A stretch of 64,000 nt of DNA from Luethyella okanaganae (lineage in GTDB: Bacteria; Actinomycetota; Actinomycetes; Actinomycetales; Microbacteriaceae), in contig NZ_JBHSTP010000003.1 in the NCBI RefSeq assembly GCF_042660285.1, positions 496,001 through 560,000 on the forward strand. Direction: 5' to 3'. The notes under the pieces are model-generated. The model had not been told where the DNA came from, ran no database searches, and saw nothing but the letters and a program-made list of their open reading frames with translations. Below, piece by piece: positions 14,692 to 26,600 of the stretch (position 1 is the first letter of the stretch; the number at the start of each line of letters is the position of its first letter). The translations under genes were made by a program, and so were the position numbers.

Positions 14692-17600
14692 ATGAGACCG
14701 ACGAAGCACAGTGGAACGCCGTGGCGCGCGCTGACCGCCGCGATCGCCGTGTGCACCGTGATAAGCCTCAGCCTGCAGAGCACTGGTCCGGCTATCGCGA
14801 CACCGATGCTCGTCGCCGGGGCGCGCGAGACCACTCTTCCGGTGACTCTGACGCCGTCTGAGCTTCTCGATCTGTTGCATCAGGGCGAGCATCAGGATGC
14901 GCCGGAGGTCGGACCTGCTTCGGGCAGCGGCGTGATCACCGACGGTGATCTGCAGGCCATCGCCGGGAGCGCAGCCGCGCAGTGGCCCGGATATGACGTC
15001 GGCTGGGCCGGGCTCTTCCTGGAGGATCTTCCCGGGGCAGGCCTCGCCATCGCCTACGGCGGCAGCATCGCCGTCGACCCCGACGCGGCCGGCTGGGGCT
15101 GGTCGCTCGCGGGCGGCTCGATGGACCTCGTCACGGTGCTCGCCCACGAGTACGGCCATGTCGCCGGTTTCGCCGACCTCGAAGGCGGCGACGACCTCAT
15201 GTCGCGAGTCCTCGGTCCGGGGGAGCAGCGTTTCAACACTCCCGACCGCATGTATCCCGCGCCGCCTCCCGCTTCGGACCCGACCCTCCAATCATCGCCC
15301 GGCTCGACATCCGTCACCGACCAGGCATCCGCATCGGAGCCCGTCGTAGACACTGCGGCTCCTGCCGCGGCGACAGGCGAACCGGCTTCGACTCCTGCGA
15401 CATCCAACGGCGATGCTCCGGCGGCCCCCGCCTCCATCGCCCCGAGCGGCGGCGATGCTTCCACCGTGTTGCCTGGGTCGTCCGAGGCATCCGTCTGGGT
15501 TCTCGCGATGGGCGGCACCTCGGCCGCGCTCGTCTTCAACGCCGACGGCACGGCGACCTTCGGAGCCGAGACCCGAGCGCTCGACGGGCTCACCGAGATC
15601 CGGGTGCAGGGCTCCGACGGCGACGACGTCTTCACCCTCGACCGCAGTGCGGCCGACCCGGCGGTCACCGTCGCCTTCGACGGCGCGGCCGGCTTCGACA
15701 CGCTCGTCACGGTCGGCGACGGGGCGATGCTCTCGCTTCCGGTCGACGCCCACTCCGGGGTCCTCCACCTCGGCGCGACGACGGTCGTCTACTCGAACAT
15801 CGAGCCGATCACCAACACGGGCAGCGCGACCGACATCGTCTTCACCCTGAGCGGCAGCGACGATGCAGCCACGCTCACCGTCGTCGGCTCCGGGCTGCAG
15901 CTGAGCGGCGCCACTTTCGAGACGACCGTCTTCTCGGCACCCACGGTGTCGCTCACGATCAACGGCGGCGACGGTGCGGACACGATCACGATCGTCGGAT
16001 CCCTCGACCTCGTCGGGGCGAAGCTCGTGATCAACGTCGAGCGGATCGTCGTCGGGCCGGGTACGGCGATCTCGGCCAAGGAGATCCTGCTGAACGCGGA
16101 GCAGTCGACGACCGGCGGCCCCGCGCTCGACCCCGCCTGCCTGCTGCTGCCCGCCACGCACTGCGCCGACGTCTCGATCACGGTCGACGGCGCCACGCTC
16201 GTCGCCGAGAAGATCACCCTGAACGCGGTAGCGAGCGTGGTGCCCGACGCGGGTCATGCCACCGCCTATGCCGTCATCGTCGACTCGAACGCGACCGTCG
16301 AGGTCACGGGCGCGTCCGTCGTGAACGCGACCGCCGGCGATGTGGTGCTGGCGGCGAGCTCGACGGTCGGACCGGTCACCCTGAACAAGAAGTACGGCGA
16401 CGCGGCGATCGTCTTCTCCGACGCATCCGTCACCGTCGGCGGCTCATCGGTGATCACGGCGAGCGGCAAGACGAGCCTCTCGTCGACCTCGACGGTCACC
16501 GTCGGCGCGACGCCAGGGTCGGACGCCACGAAGGACGAGGGCAGCGCGGGCTCAGACGGCAACGCGAGCTTCGACGCCGCGGTCGCCGTCGTCACCGTCA
16601 CCGCCGCTGCGCTCAGCAAGGTCACGAACACGGCGCACCTCGCGATCGGGGGAGTGCTCGAGGTGCTCGCCGCGAACCACGCGACCCTCGACGGCGTCGC
16701 CGATGCGAAGGATGCCACGGGCGGCGCCGGCATCGCGATCGTGCACCTGAACCAGAGCACCGAGGCCGCGATCGACTCGACGAGCACGACGCCGACGTCG
16801 GCCGCCTCGCTCATCGTGCTCGCCGAGCAGGAGTCCTCGCTCACCGCATCGTCGAACGCGGGCAAGGGCGGCGCGCAGAACACCGACAAGGACGTGAACG
16901 ACCCGGATCGCGCGAGCGGCCAGTCGTCCACCTCGGACGGGAGCATCGGCGTGGCTGGCGCCCTGTCGGTGTCGGTCCTCGACGCGAACACGAGGGCGCA
17001 CATCAGCGGCGCGAAGGTGAACACGACGGGCGCGCAGAGCGTCACGGCGACCGCGAGGAACACCGTGACCACGACCGCGGATGCCGGCACGACCGACGGC
17101 GGCGGCGGAACCTCAGGGTTCGGCCTTGCGATCGGTGTCGCGGTCAACGTCGTCAATCTCCTCACCGAGGCGTTCGTCGGGGCCGGGTCGGCGCTTCAGG
17201 CCGCGAGCCTCACCGTCGAGGCCCAGGGGCCTTCCACGGGTGATTCGAGCTTCACCGCCACCGCGATCTCGGGCAAGAAGAGCGGCGGCAGCGTCTCCAT
17301 CGCCGGTTCGCTCGCCGTCAACCTGATCACCGCGCTCACCGTGGCGGAGCTTCGGGGCGCGGGCAACTCCGTCAACGATGCGGATGTGACGCTGAAGGCC
17401 AAGGCCAGCCACGCGAACAACGCGAAGGCCACCTCGAAGCAGGACGGCGGGTCGGTCGGGGTCGGGGCATCCGTTGCCCTCTCGATCATCAACGTCGGTG
17501 TGCAGGCCGGACTCGCGGCGGCATCAGCCGTCACCGGCGTGAAGGCTCTCACCCTCGAGGCGCTCGGCGCCGATGAGACGAAGACGGAGACCGAGGGCGG

Positions 17601-20600
17601 CGCTGGCGGCGGTTCCTCCGCCTCGCTCACCGGCGTCGCGAGCATCGCGATCTCGAACGTGCGCACGGCGGCCTCGATTCTCGGCGGATCGGCGCTGGCC
17701 ACGAGCGGGGCCATCACCGCGAAGGCCGACCAGACCGCGAAGGCGACGACGAGCGCGAAGGGCGCCGCGACCGCCGGCAGCGGCGCGAGCCTCGCCGCGA
17801 CGATCTCGTTCGCGCTCACCTCGGCCGACCACGTGGTCGACTCCTCCATCTTCCGCGACGTCGACGCGGGCGGCGCGGTGAGTCTGGCGGCGGACAGCGT
17901 CTCGACCACCGCGACGAGCGCGACCGCGAGCGCAGCGGCTGCCCCCGACGAGGGCTCCGACGGCACCGGCAAGAACGCGAACCAGAAGTCCGACGCGAAG
18001 CTCGGAAACGCGACGAGCCGTTCCTCCGGCGGCGGGAACTCCAGCACGCCGGCCGCCCAGAACGAGGACGGGACCGCGGTGACGGTCGCTGCGGCCATCG
18101 CCTTCAACCTCGTCGACTCCACCACGACCGCGACACTCGCACCGGGGGCGGCCCTGACCGTGGCCGGACCGGTCTCGTTCATCACGCGGAACAACACGGA
18201 TGCCTCGGCCACCGCCGACGGCACCTCGACGGGCGCAACCTCGGTCGGCATCGGCGCCGGCCTTGCCGTCAACCGGGTGACCCTGCTGAACGAGTCGAGC
18301 CTCGGCGTCGGCTCCGCGCTGACCGCGAGCGGCCTCACCCTGAGCGCGACCGTGAAGCCCGTGGCATCCGACGCCGTCCATTCCTTCGAGGCGACGGCGA
18401 AGGCCGGTGCGACCGATGGGAGCGGAACGCTCGGCATCGCCGGCGCCTTCGCCCTCAACCTCGTGAACGCGACCACGCTCGGCGTGATCCACGGCAGCCG
18501 GCTGCCCGGCCCCTCGCCCGACCCGGTGCCCGGAGTCGCCGTCGCCGGCGGCGCGGTGACCTTCGCGGCGGCATCCAAGATCATCGACAAGGCCTCGGGC
18601 AAGGCGAGCCAGAGCGGCACCGGCACGGCCGGCATCGGCGCGGCCTTCGCCCTGAACCTCGTGACGCACACGGTCTACGCGGGCATCGACCAGGTGCTCG
18701 ATCCGACCCGGGGCCCTCCGCTCACCGGCGCCGGCGCACTCACCATCACCGCCACCGAGGAGCTGACGCTCACCACGGAAGCGGAAGCCGGCGGTTCATC
18801 GGGCAGCGTCACCATCGTCCCGGCCATCGCGATCACCCTGGCCACCGTCCGCACCAGCGCATCGCTGGGCGGCAGCAGCACCGCACTCTCCGCCTCGAGC
18901 GTCTCCGCCCAGGCCACCCAGAGTGTGAAGGCCGGCACCACCGCCAAGGGTTCGACCCAGGCGGGCTCGACCGCCGGCATCGGCGTCTCGCTCGCGCTCG
19001 CCATCCTCGACACCGTCGTCGTGGACTCCGGCAGTGCTCGCAGCGTCACCGCCACCGGCGCCGTCTCGTTCCGAACGCAGCAGAGCGTCGATGTCGCCAC
19101 CCTCGCCGAGGCATCCACGAAGGGCGCCTCACCCTCGGAGGGTTCCGGCGGCGGTGGCAAGGACGTCAACCAGAAGGCCGACGCCAACCTCGGCAAGGCG
19201 AACCAGTCGCGCAACACCAACGGCGGCCAGACGTCGACGAGCTCCACGCCGAAGGCCGCGTCGAACGAAGACAGCGGCAACTCGCTCTCGATCGCCGGCG
19301 CAATCGCCATCAACGTTGTCGTCTCGACCTCGCGGGCCTGGTTCGGCAACGGGGCGTTCATCTCCTCGGGCGGCGTGGTCATGCTGAAGTCGCTCGCGAA
19401 CACGGATGTCTCGGCCGGCGCCAAGGGCGACTCCGCCACCGAAGGCTCGGTGGGCATCGGGGCCGGCGTGGCCATCAACGACGTCGATATCGTGAACCAG
19501 GCGCTCTCCGGCACGGCGACCATCACCGGCACAGGGCTCGTGCTCACGGCAGGGCTCGCCGGAGGCGACGCCGACGACGTCATCAGGCGCTGGACCGGCA
19601 CCGAGTGGAAGATCGTCGAAGAGGGCAAGGAACTTCCCGGCCCGTCGAAGGACGACCTCGCCTACGTCACGACGAACGACGGTACCGACGGCAACGACGG
19701 CATCTACAGGTTCAACGGCTCCGACTGGACGATGGACACCGATACCACCGTCGCGAGCGGCGCGGCACTGCCCGGCTCGCCCGCGAACGGCGACTACTTC
19801 CTCCTCACCACCGCCCGCGACGGCAAGCCCGCGAGGAGCGTGTGGAAGTACGACGGCGCCGTCTGGGAGTGGATCACCGCCGACGTCTACGCTCAGAAGG
19901 AAGAGCTGCCGAAGGACGACGTCGAAGAGGATGCCTGGTTCCGGCTCACGGAGCAGGACGGCTCGAAGGCGCCCGGCTTCTACCAGCGCGACGACCAGCA
20001 CCAATGGATCCTGCAGGCCGGCGTGACCGTCACCGACGGCGACCACTTCCCCGCGAGCCCCGCGGCCGACCAGCTCTTCCGCCTCTGGGAGCACGAGGTC
20101 ACCGCGACGGCACGGGCGGGCGCGAGCAAGTCGACGAGCGTCGGCGTCGCGGGCGCCCTGGCCATCAATATCCTCGGCAACACGACCGAGGCGCTCCTGC
20201 AGCCCGGAGCCTCCGCCACGCTCACGAGCGGCGCGGTCGCCATCTCGGCGCAGAGCAACGAGCGGGACCTCGCGAAGGCCACAGGCAAGGCCGAGGTCGG
20301 GTCGGCGACCGGCGTCGGGGCATCCGTCGCCCTGCAGGTCATCGACGGCAGCGTGGTGCGGGCCGAGGTCGAGAGCGGCGCGGCGCTCACCGGCGGCTTC
20401 TCGCTCACGGTCGACGCCTTCGGGTTCCGCGAACTCATCACCGCTGCAGAGGGCGGCACCGCTGGCGGCACGGCCGTCACGCCGGTCGTGTCCCTCGTCG
20501 TGAGCGTCGACGATCATGTCACCGCCCGGATCGGCACCGGCACCGCCTACCTCGGCACCGGTGCGGTATCTGTGCAGGCCATCCACCTCACCCGCATCGC

Positions 20601-23600
20601 GACCGAGGGCAACGCGGAGGCGGCAGGCAAGGACACCGCCGTCGGCATCGACATCGCCGTCAACGCCGTCGTCGGGTGGGATACGCTCGCCGAGATCGAC
20701 CGCGACGTGCAGGGGACCTCCGTCGCCGTCGTCGCCGAATCCGAGATCGTCAGCGAGGCGAAGTCGGTCGCCAGCGCGAAGGGCTCAGAGGAGTCCGACT
20801 CGAGCGGCGACAGCAAGGCCAACGGCGAGGTGAACGGCAACAACCCGAACACCCAGAGCACCTCGTCGTCGACCTCGGGCATGCCATCGTCGAACGGCGG
20901 CACGAACGGCTCCAATGGCGCCAATGGCGCCAACTCGCAGCAGAGCGGTCAGTCGGGCCAGAGCGGCAGCGGCGGCGACAGCAGCACCGGCGTCGCCGCG
21001 GCGATCGCCGTGAACTGGGTCGTCGCAACGTCCACCGCCCGCATCGCCGCGAACCGCGTTGTCACGGCGACCACCGGTGCCGTCACCGTGCGCTCGCTGT
21101 TCGCCGTTCGCGCGAACGCCTTCGGCATGGGTTCGGCGATCAACCTCGACAGCACCGGGGCACAAGTCGGCGCGACCATCGGCCTGAACGTGCAGGACAT
21201 CACCAACCAGGCGTCGATCGGCGCCGGGGCGCACGTCACCGGTCAGACCGGGATCATCGTCGAGGCCGGCGTGCCCGACGGCACCCACAACGACTTCATC
21301 GTGTGGTCGTTCGCCGCGGGCGGCGGCAAGAGCACCGCGTTCGCCGGTAGTGCCGCCGTGCAGATCCTGCTGCTCGCGACCAGTGCGTGGGTCGGCGCGG
21401 GTGCCGAGCTCGACGCACCGGCCGGCGGCATCGTCGTCGAGGCGAAGCAGCCGATGCGGCTGCAGAACCTCGCGATCTCCGGTGCCCTCTCGACCGGGGA
21501 CGGCGCGGCCATCGGCGGCGCGTTCCTCGTGAACGTCCTCGAGATCGAGACGAAGGCGTGGATCGACTCGACCGGTGGCAACCCGAGCGACGTGGACGCA
21601 TCCGGAACGATCGCCGTCACCGCGACGAGCACGCTCGAGGCACTCGTGCCCGAGGTGCCCGCACCGCTCAAGGGCAGGATCGACTGGCTCTCGCTCAGCA
21701 ACGTCGCGATCGCGGGAGCCGCGAGTTCGGGCGGCGCGGCCGTGGTCGGCGCCTTCATCGTCGACATCTTCAACGTCGACACGCAGGCCTGGATCGGCGA
21801 TGGCGCGCAGGTCAACCAAGAGGGCGCGGTCGGCGGCGCCGGCCAGAACGTCACCGTGTCGGCCGAGGACGGCCTCACCATCGTCGACGTCGGCGGCACC
21901 CTGGCGCTCAGCAAGTCCTCCGCGAGCGTCGGCATCAGCGTGGTCGTCGAGATCGTGAACTCGAACGTGCGGGCACGCATCGGCACCGGGGCGTCCGTTC
22001 GCGCCGGCGGTTCGGTGACCGTGCAGGCGAAGGCGAGCGAGGATTGGTTCGTGCTGTCCGTCGCGGGAGGCGCGAGCGCCGGCTCGGTCGCCGCCAACGG
22101 TGCCGTGCTCGTGTTCGTCTTCAACCAAGGCGGCAGCGACCCCCAGGTGCTCGCGAGCATCGGGGCGAGTCTCGTCGACGCCCTCGGCGACGTCAACGTG
22201 CTCGCCAGCCGTGACGCCTCCGGGCCGTTCTCCTCTGGCAACCTCTCGATCTCCACGAGCTCGCCGGGCATCGGCGCATCCGTGACCGTTGTCGTGCGCG
22301 ACAGCGATGTCACCGCCTCGATCGCCGGCGGCGCCGACATCCGCGCGGGCGACGACTTGACCGTCGAGGCGAAGCAGACCGGCGATTTCATCCTGCTCGC
22401 GGTGGGCGGCGCTGGCGGCCAGTCGGCCGGTGTCGGCGGCTCCGTCGTCGTCGACGTGCTCACCGACCGCACCACCGCCTCCATCGGCGCGGGTGCGAAG
22501 ATCAATTGCGTCGGCCTCGGTTGCGCCAACTCGAGCGCGGCGCTCACCCAGGACGTCGTCGTGAGCGCCTCCGACGACACCGACCTCCTCTCCCTTGCCG
22601 GCGTGCTCGCCGTTGGTGGAACCGTGGGTGTCGGCGTCGGGGTCGACATCGAAGCGATCAACAAGACGACGGCCACGTCCATCGGCAGCGGCGCCGTCGT
22701 GCGCGCGAACGGCGACGTCGTCGTGATCGCGAACTCGAGCGACGACCTCACCTCGATCTCGGTCGGCGGCGGAGGCGGCGGCACCGCAGCGGTCAATGTG
22801 AACGTGACCGTGCCCGTCATCACCATCACGACAACGGCGACGATCGGCACGAATGCCGACGTGCGCGCCGGCGGCAACGTGATCGTCTCCGCCGACGAGG
22901 CGATGTCGCTCTTCACCATCGCCGGCAACATCTCGGTCGCGGGCACCGCCGCTGTCGGCGCCGGCGTCGCAGTGCCCGTGGTGACCAAGACGACGACCGC
23001 GCTCATCGGCGCCGGCGCTCGCGTCACCGCGCTCGCGCTGGCGGGGCACATCACCCACTCCACGGTGAACTCGGGCAGCTACGCGACGACGGGCACCGAC
23101 GTGCGCTTCGACCCGCGCGGCACGCTCGGCGGCTGGCCGGTGCCGTTCCCGAACCCGTTCCCGCTCGGCTCGCAAGGCCTGCAGGCCGACGGCGCCACGA
23201 TCCGGCTCGGCTACAACCATGGCTTCCAGCTTGGCCAGCAGGTCGTCTACGACGCGGGCGGAGGCGCCCCGATCGCAGGTCTCACGGACGGCGCGACGTA
23301 CTACGTGATCCCGGTGTCCGCAACCGACATCCGGCTGTACCTGGAGCGCGGCCCCCCGGCGAACCCGAACTGCGCCGACCCCCTCCTCGTCTGCGGCCTG
23401 AGCCTGCCCGTCGGCGCCAAGATGGGCGAGAACCACCGGTTCGTCGCCACCACGCGACCCGGCGTCGCCTCGGACGTCTCAGCCAGGTTCACCGCGGAAT
23501 ACGCCGTCAACGTCGGATCCAACTACATCGTGCTGCCGTACGTCCTCTACGAAGACGACGGCACCACCCCCATGACGCTCCACAACGGAGACCCGGTGGT

Positions 23601-26600
23601 CTACAGCGCCGGCGGCGGCACCCCCATCGGCGGGCTCGTCGACGGGGCGAGCTACTACTTCTTCACGACGAACCCGGCGGACCCGGTCGACCTGAACCAC
23701 GTGCAGCTCGTGCGCACGAAGTGCGAGGCCACCGGCAAGAAGCAAGACTGCAACACTCCAGCCGACATCGCCCGCGGCACGCCGATCGACTTCACGTCGA
23801 CCGGCAGCGGACGCTCGCACAGCCTCGTGCCCTCGGGAATGCTCCCGGCCGGCAACGCCGCCGAGTCGGGACCTCAGGTGATCACCGCACCCGTGCGCGC
23901 CGGCTTCGGCGGGGTCGCCATCGTAGCCTCGAACAGCGACTACCTCGGCTCCATCGGCATCGCCGCTGGCGGGGCAGGCACGGCCGCCGTGAGCCTCTCG
24001 GGTTCCATCGCCGTCGTCACGGTGCACACGACCGCCTCGATCGGCAGCGGTGCGCGCATCAACTGCGCGTTGGGCGACCTCCTGTGCGCCGCGAACGACG
24101 CCGGTGCATCGGGCAACCAGTCAGTGCTGGTCTCAGCCGTCGACAACTTCCGTACCCTCGGCATCGCCGCCTCGATCGCGATCGGCGGCTCGGCCGGCGT
24201 CGGTGCCTCCGCGGCGGTGCGGGTCGTCGAGCTCCACACGGATGCGTTCCTCGGCACCGGGGTCGTGGTCAACGCGAAGAACAACATCGAGATCAGGGCG
24301 AACGCCAGCGACTCGGTCGTCTCGATCAACGCGGCCGCGGGTGGCGGCACCGTCGGCGTCGCCGGAACCGTCGGTGTCTCGGTGATCAAGGAGTTCACGA
24401 ACGCCTACACCGGCATCGGCGACACGCTGCGCGCCGACAACAACATCGGCGTCTTCGCCTCCGCAGACTCGAAGCTCATCCTGATAACCGCCTCGATCGC
24501 CGCCGGATACGTCGGCGTGGGCGTCGGCGTCAGCGTCACCGTCGTCACCAAGGAGACGAAGGCGTACCTCGGCCAGAACAACACCGTGGTCGTGAAGGCG
24601 CTGGGCGGCGGGCTCACCGGCGTCAGCAACGGCACGCTCGGCACGAACGGGTTCCCGACCGCGCTGTTCCACGGGCTCGCCGTGCAGTCCGACTCGACCG
24701 AAAAGCTCTTCGGTCTCGTGGCGGGCGTCGGCGCCGGCTTCGTGGGCGTCACCGCCAACATCGGCGTCAACGTCTTCACCGTCACGACCCTCGCTTACAT
24801 CGACCTCGGCACGAAGATCAATCAGGGCGCAGGCACCATCGTCGCCGGCGTCGGCGCCGGCCAGGGCGTTTCGGTCACAGCGACCGACCTGTTCGACTCG
24901 CTGACCTTCGCGGGCGGTGTCGCGGGTGGATTCGTCGGCGCCGCGGGCGGTATAGACATCGGCGTAGCGAGCATCAGCGTCACGGGCTACCTCGCGACGG
25001 GCACGGATGTCTGGGCGCAGGGCAGCGTCGCCGTCAACGCCCTGGCCATCAAGCACGTGCAGTCCTACGCCGTCTCGATCGGCGGCGGCTTCGTCGGCGT
25101 CGCCGGGGCGGTCTCGGTCTGGTCGATCGGCACGGCGCCGACCGCGAGCTACTCCTCCGACGCGACCGGCCCGAAGCGCGGCCCCTGGCTCGGATCCACC
25201 CCGTACGACACCGGCGACGTCGTGACCTCCGGCGGCGCCACCTGGGTCGCGAAGGCGAACAGCACCGGCGTGCAGCCCGGCACCGATGGAACGAAGTGGC
25301 AGCAGGATGTGCCGCAGAACGCCACGAACGGCGAGGGCACGAACGGGCAGCATCAGGCCGACCAGGTCGCCTCAGGCACTGGCAGCGACACACCGGCATC
25401 CGTCTGGAGCAATGCGGTCAACTACGTCAAGGGTGACTACGTCACCCTCGACGGCGTGAAGTACCAGGCGACCGCGGATGTCTCGAACGGCGGTGCCGAC
25501 CCCGCGCACAATTCGAGCTGGTACGCGGTGAAAGACGGCTGGAAGTCCGCGCTCGACGGCGCACCCGCCGACTCGACCCCGGCGTTCGTCACGGCAACCC
25601 TCTACGACACCGGCGACTATGTCACCTTCGGCGGACACCGGTACCGCGCCACGTCTACCTTCGTCTCCGGTTCGAGCCCGACGATCGACACGGCGCGTTG
25701 GGCGAATGCCGACGACGACTACCGCTTCCGGGTGTTCGGCGGCGCCGCGGCATCCGACTCGAGTGTCAACGGTTCATACACGGCGACGAGCCCAACCGCC
25801 GACCAGTTCACGCAAGCGGCGCCCCCGTCCGGGGTCTCAGCAGGCATCTACGGCTCGGTGCACTCGATGCTCGCCGACGTGCGGGTGCGAACCAACGAGC
25901 GGGTCGACGTGTTCGTGCTCGCCGGCGCGGTGGCCGGTGGCGCGGGCGCCATCGGCGCGGGCATCGCGATCCTGAACATCGCCGGCAACGTCGACGCGGG
26001 CATCTACGGCGAGGCGATCGTCTCCGCGGCTGGCAAGGTCGTCGTGTCGGCGGAGCTCGACGAGGACGTGCTGGTCTTCGCGGTGACCGGCGCGGTCGGC
26101 GCGGTCGCGATCGCCGGCCAGATCCTGGTGCTCACCGACACCTCGAAGCAGACCGCGCACATCGACGACGACGCGGCGATCCCGCAGGCCGGCGGTGGCA
26201 TCGAGGTCGCGGCGGTCTCCAGCAAGACCATCGCCGGATACGCGATCGGCATCACGCTCGCGGCGGGCGCCCTCGGCGCCGCCGTCTCCGTCATCGACAT
26301 CGGCGGCGACACGAAAGCGCTCATCGGCGACGTCTCCATCGGGGCATCGGGACCTGTCGGCGGCATCGGCGTCAACGCCACCGACCACTTCGACCCGACC
26401 GCGCTCGCAATCGGCGTCGTCGCCGGCGCAGGTCTGGCGCTCAGCGGAGTCGTCGCCATCGTCGAGTACTCGGGAGCCACGCGGGCCGCATCGTTCGCGC
26501 ACGGCACCGTCGTGATGCCGGGCGGCGTGACCGTGAAGGCGCTCGGCGACCGCCAGCCGATCCACGGCGACACCGTCAACGTCGCCGTCGGCGGCGGTGT

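Noticed and set aside
20785..23436. Very long antisense frames inside the giant gene (up to 1,144 codons, here 883)
   Set aside because: Their Ala/Arg/Asp-rich sequence mirrors the codon bias of the giant gene's sense strand, and they change with its repeats.
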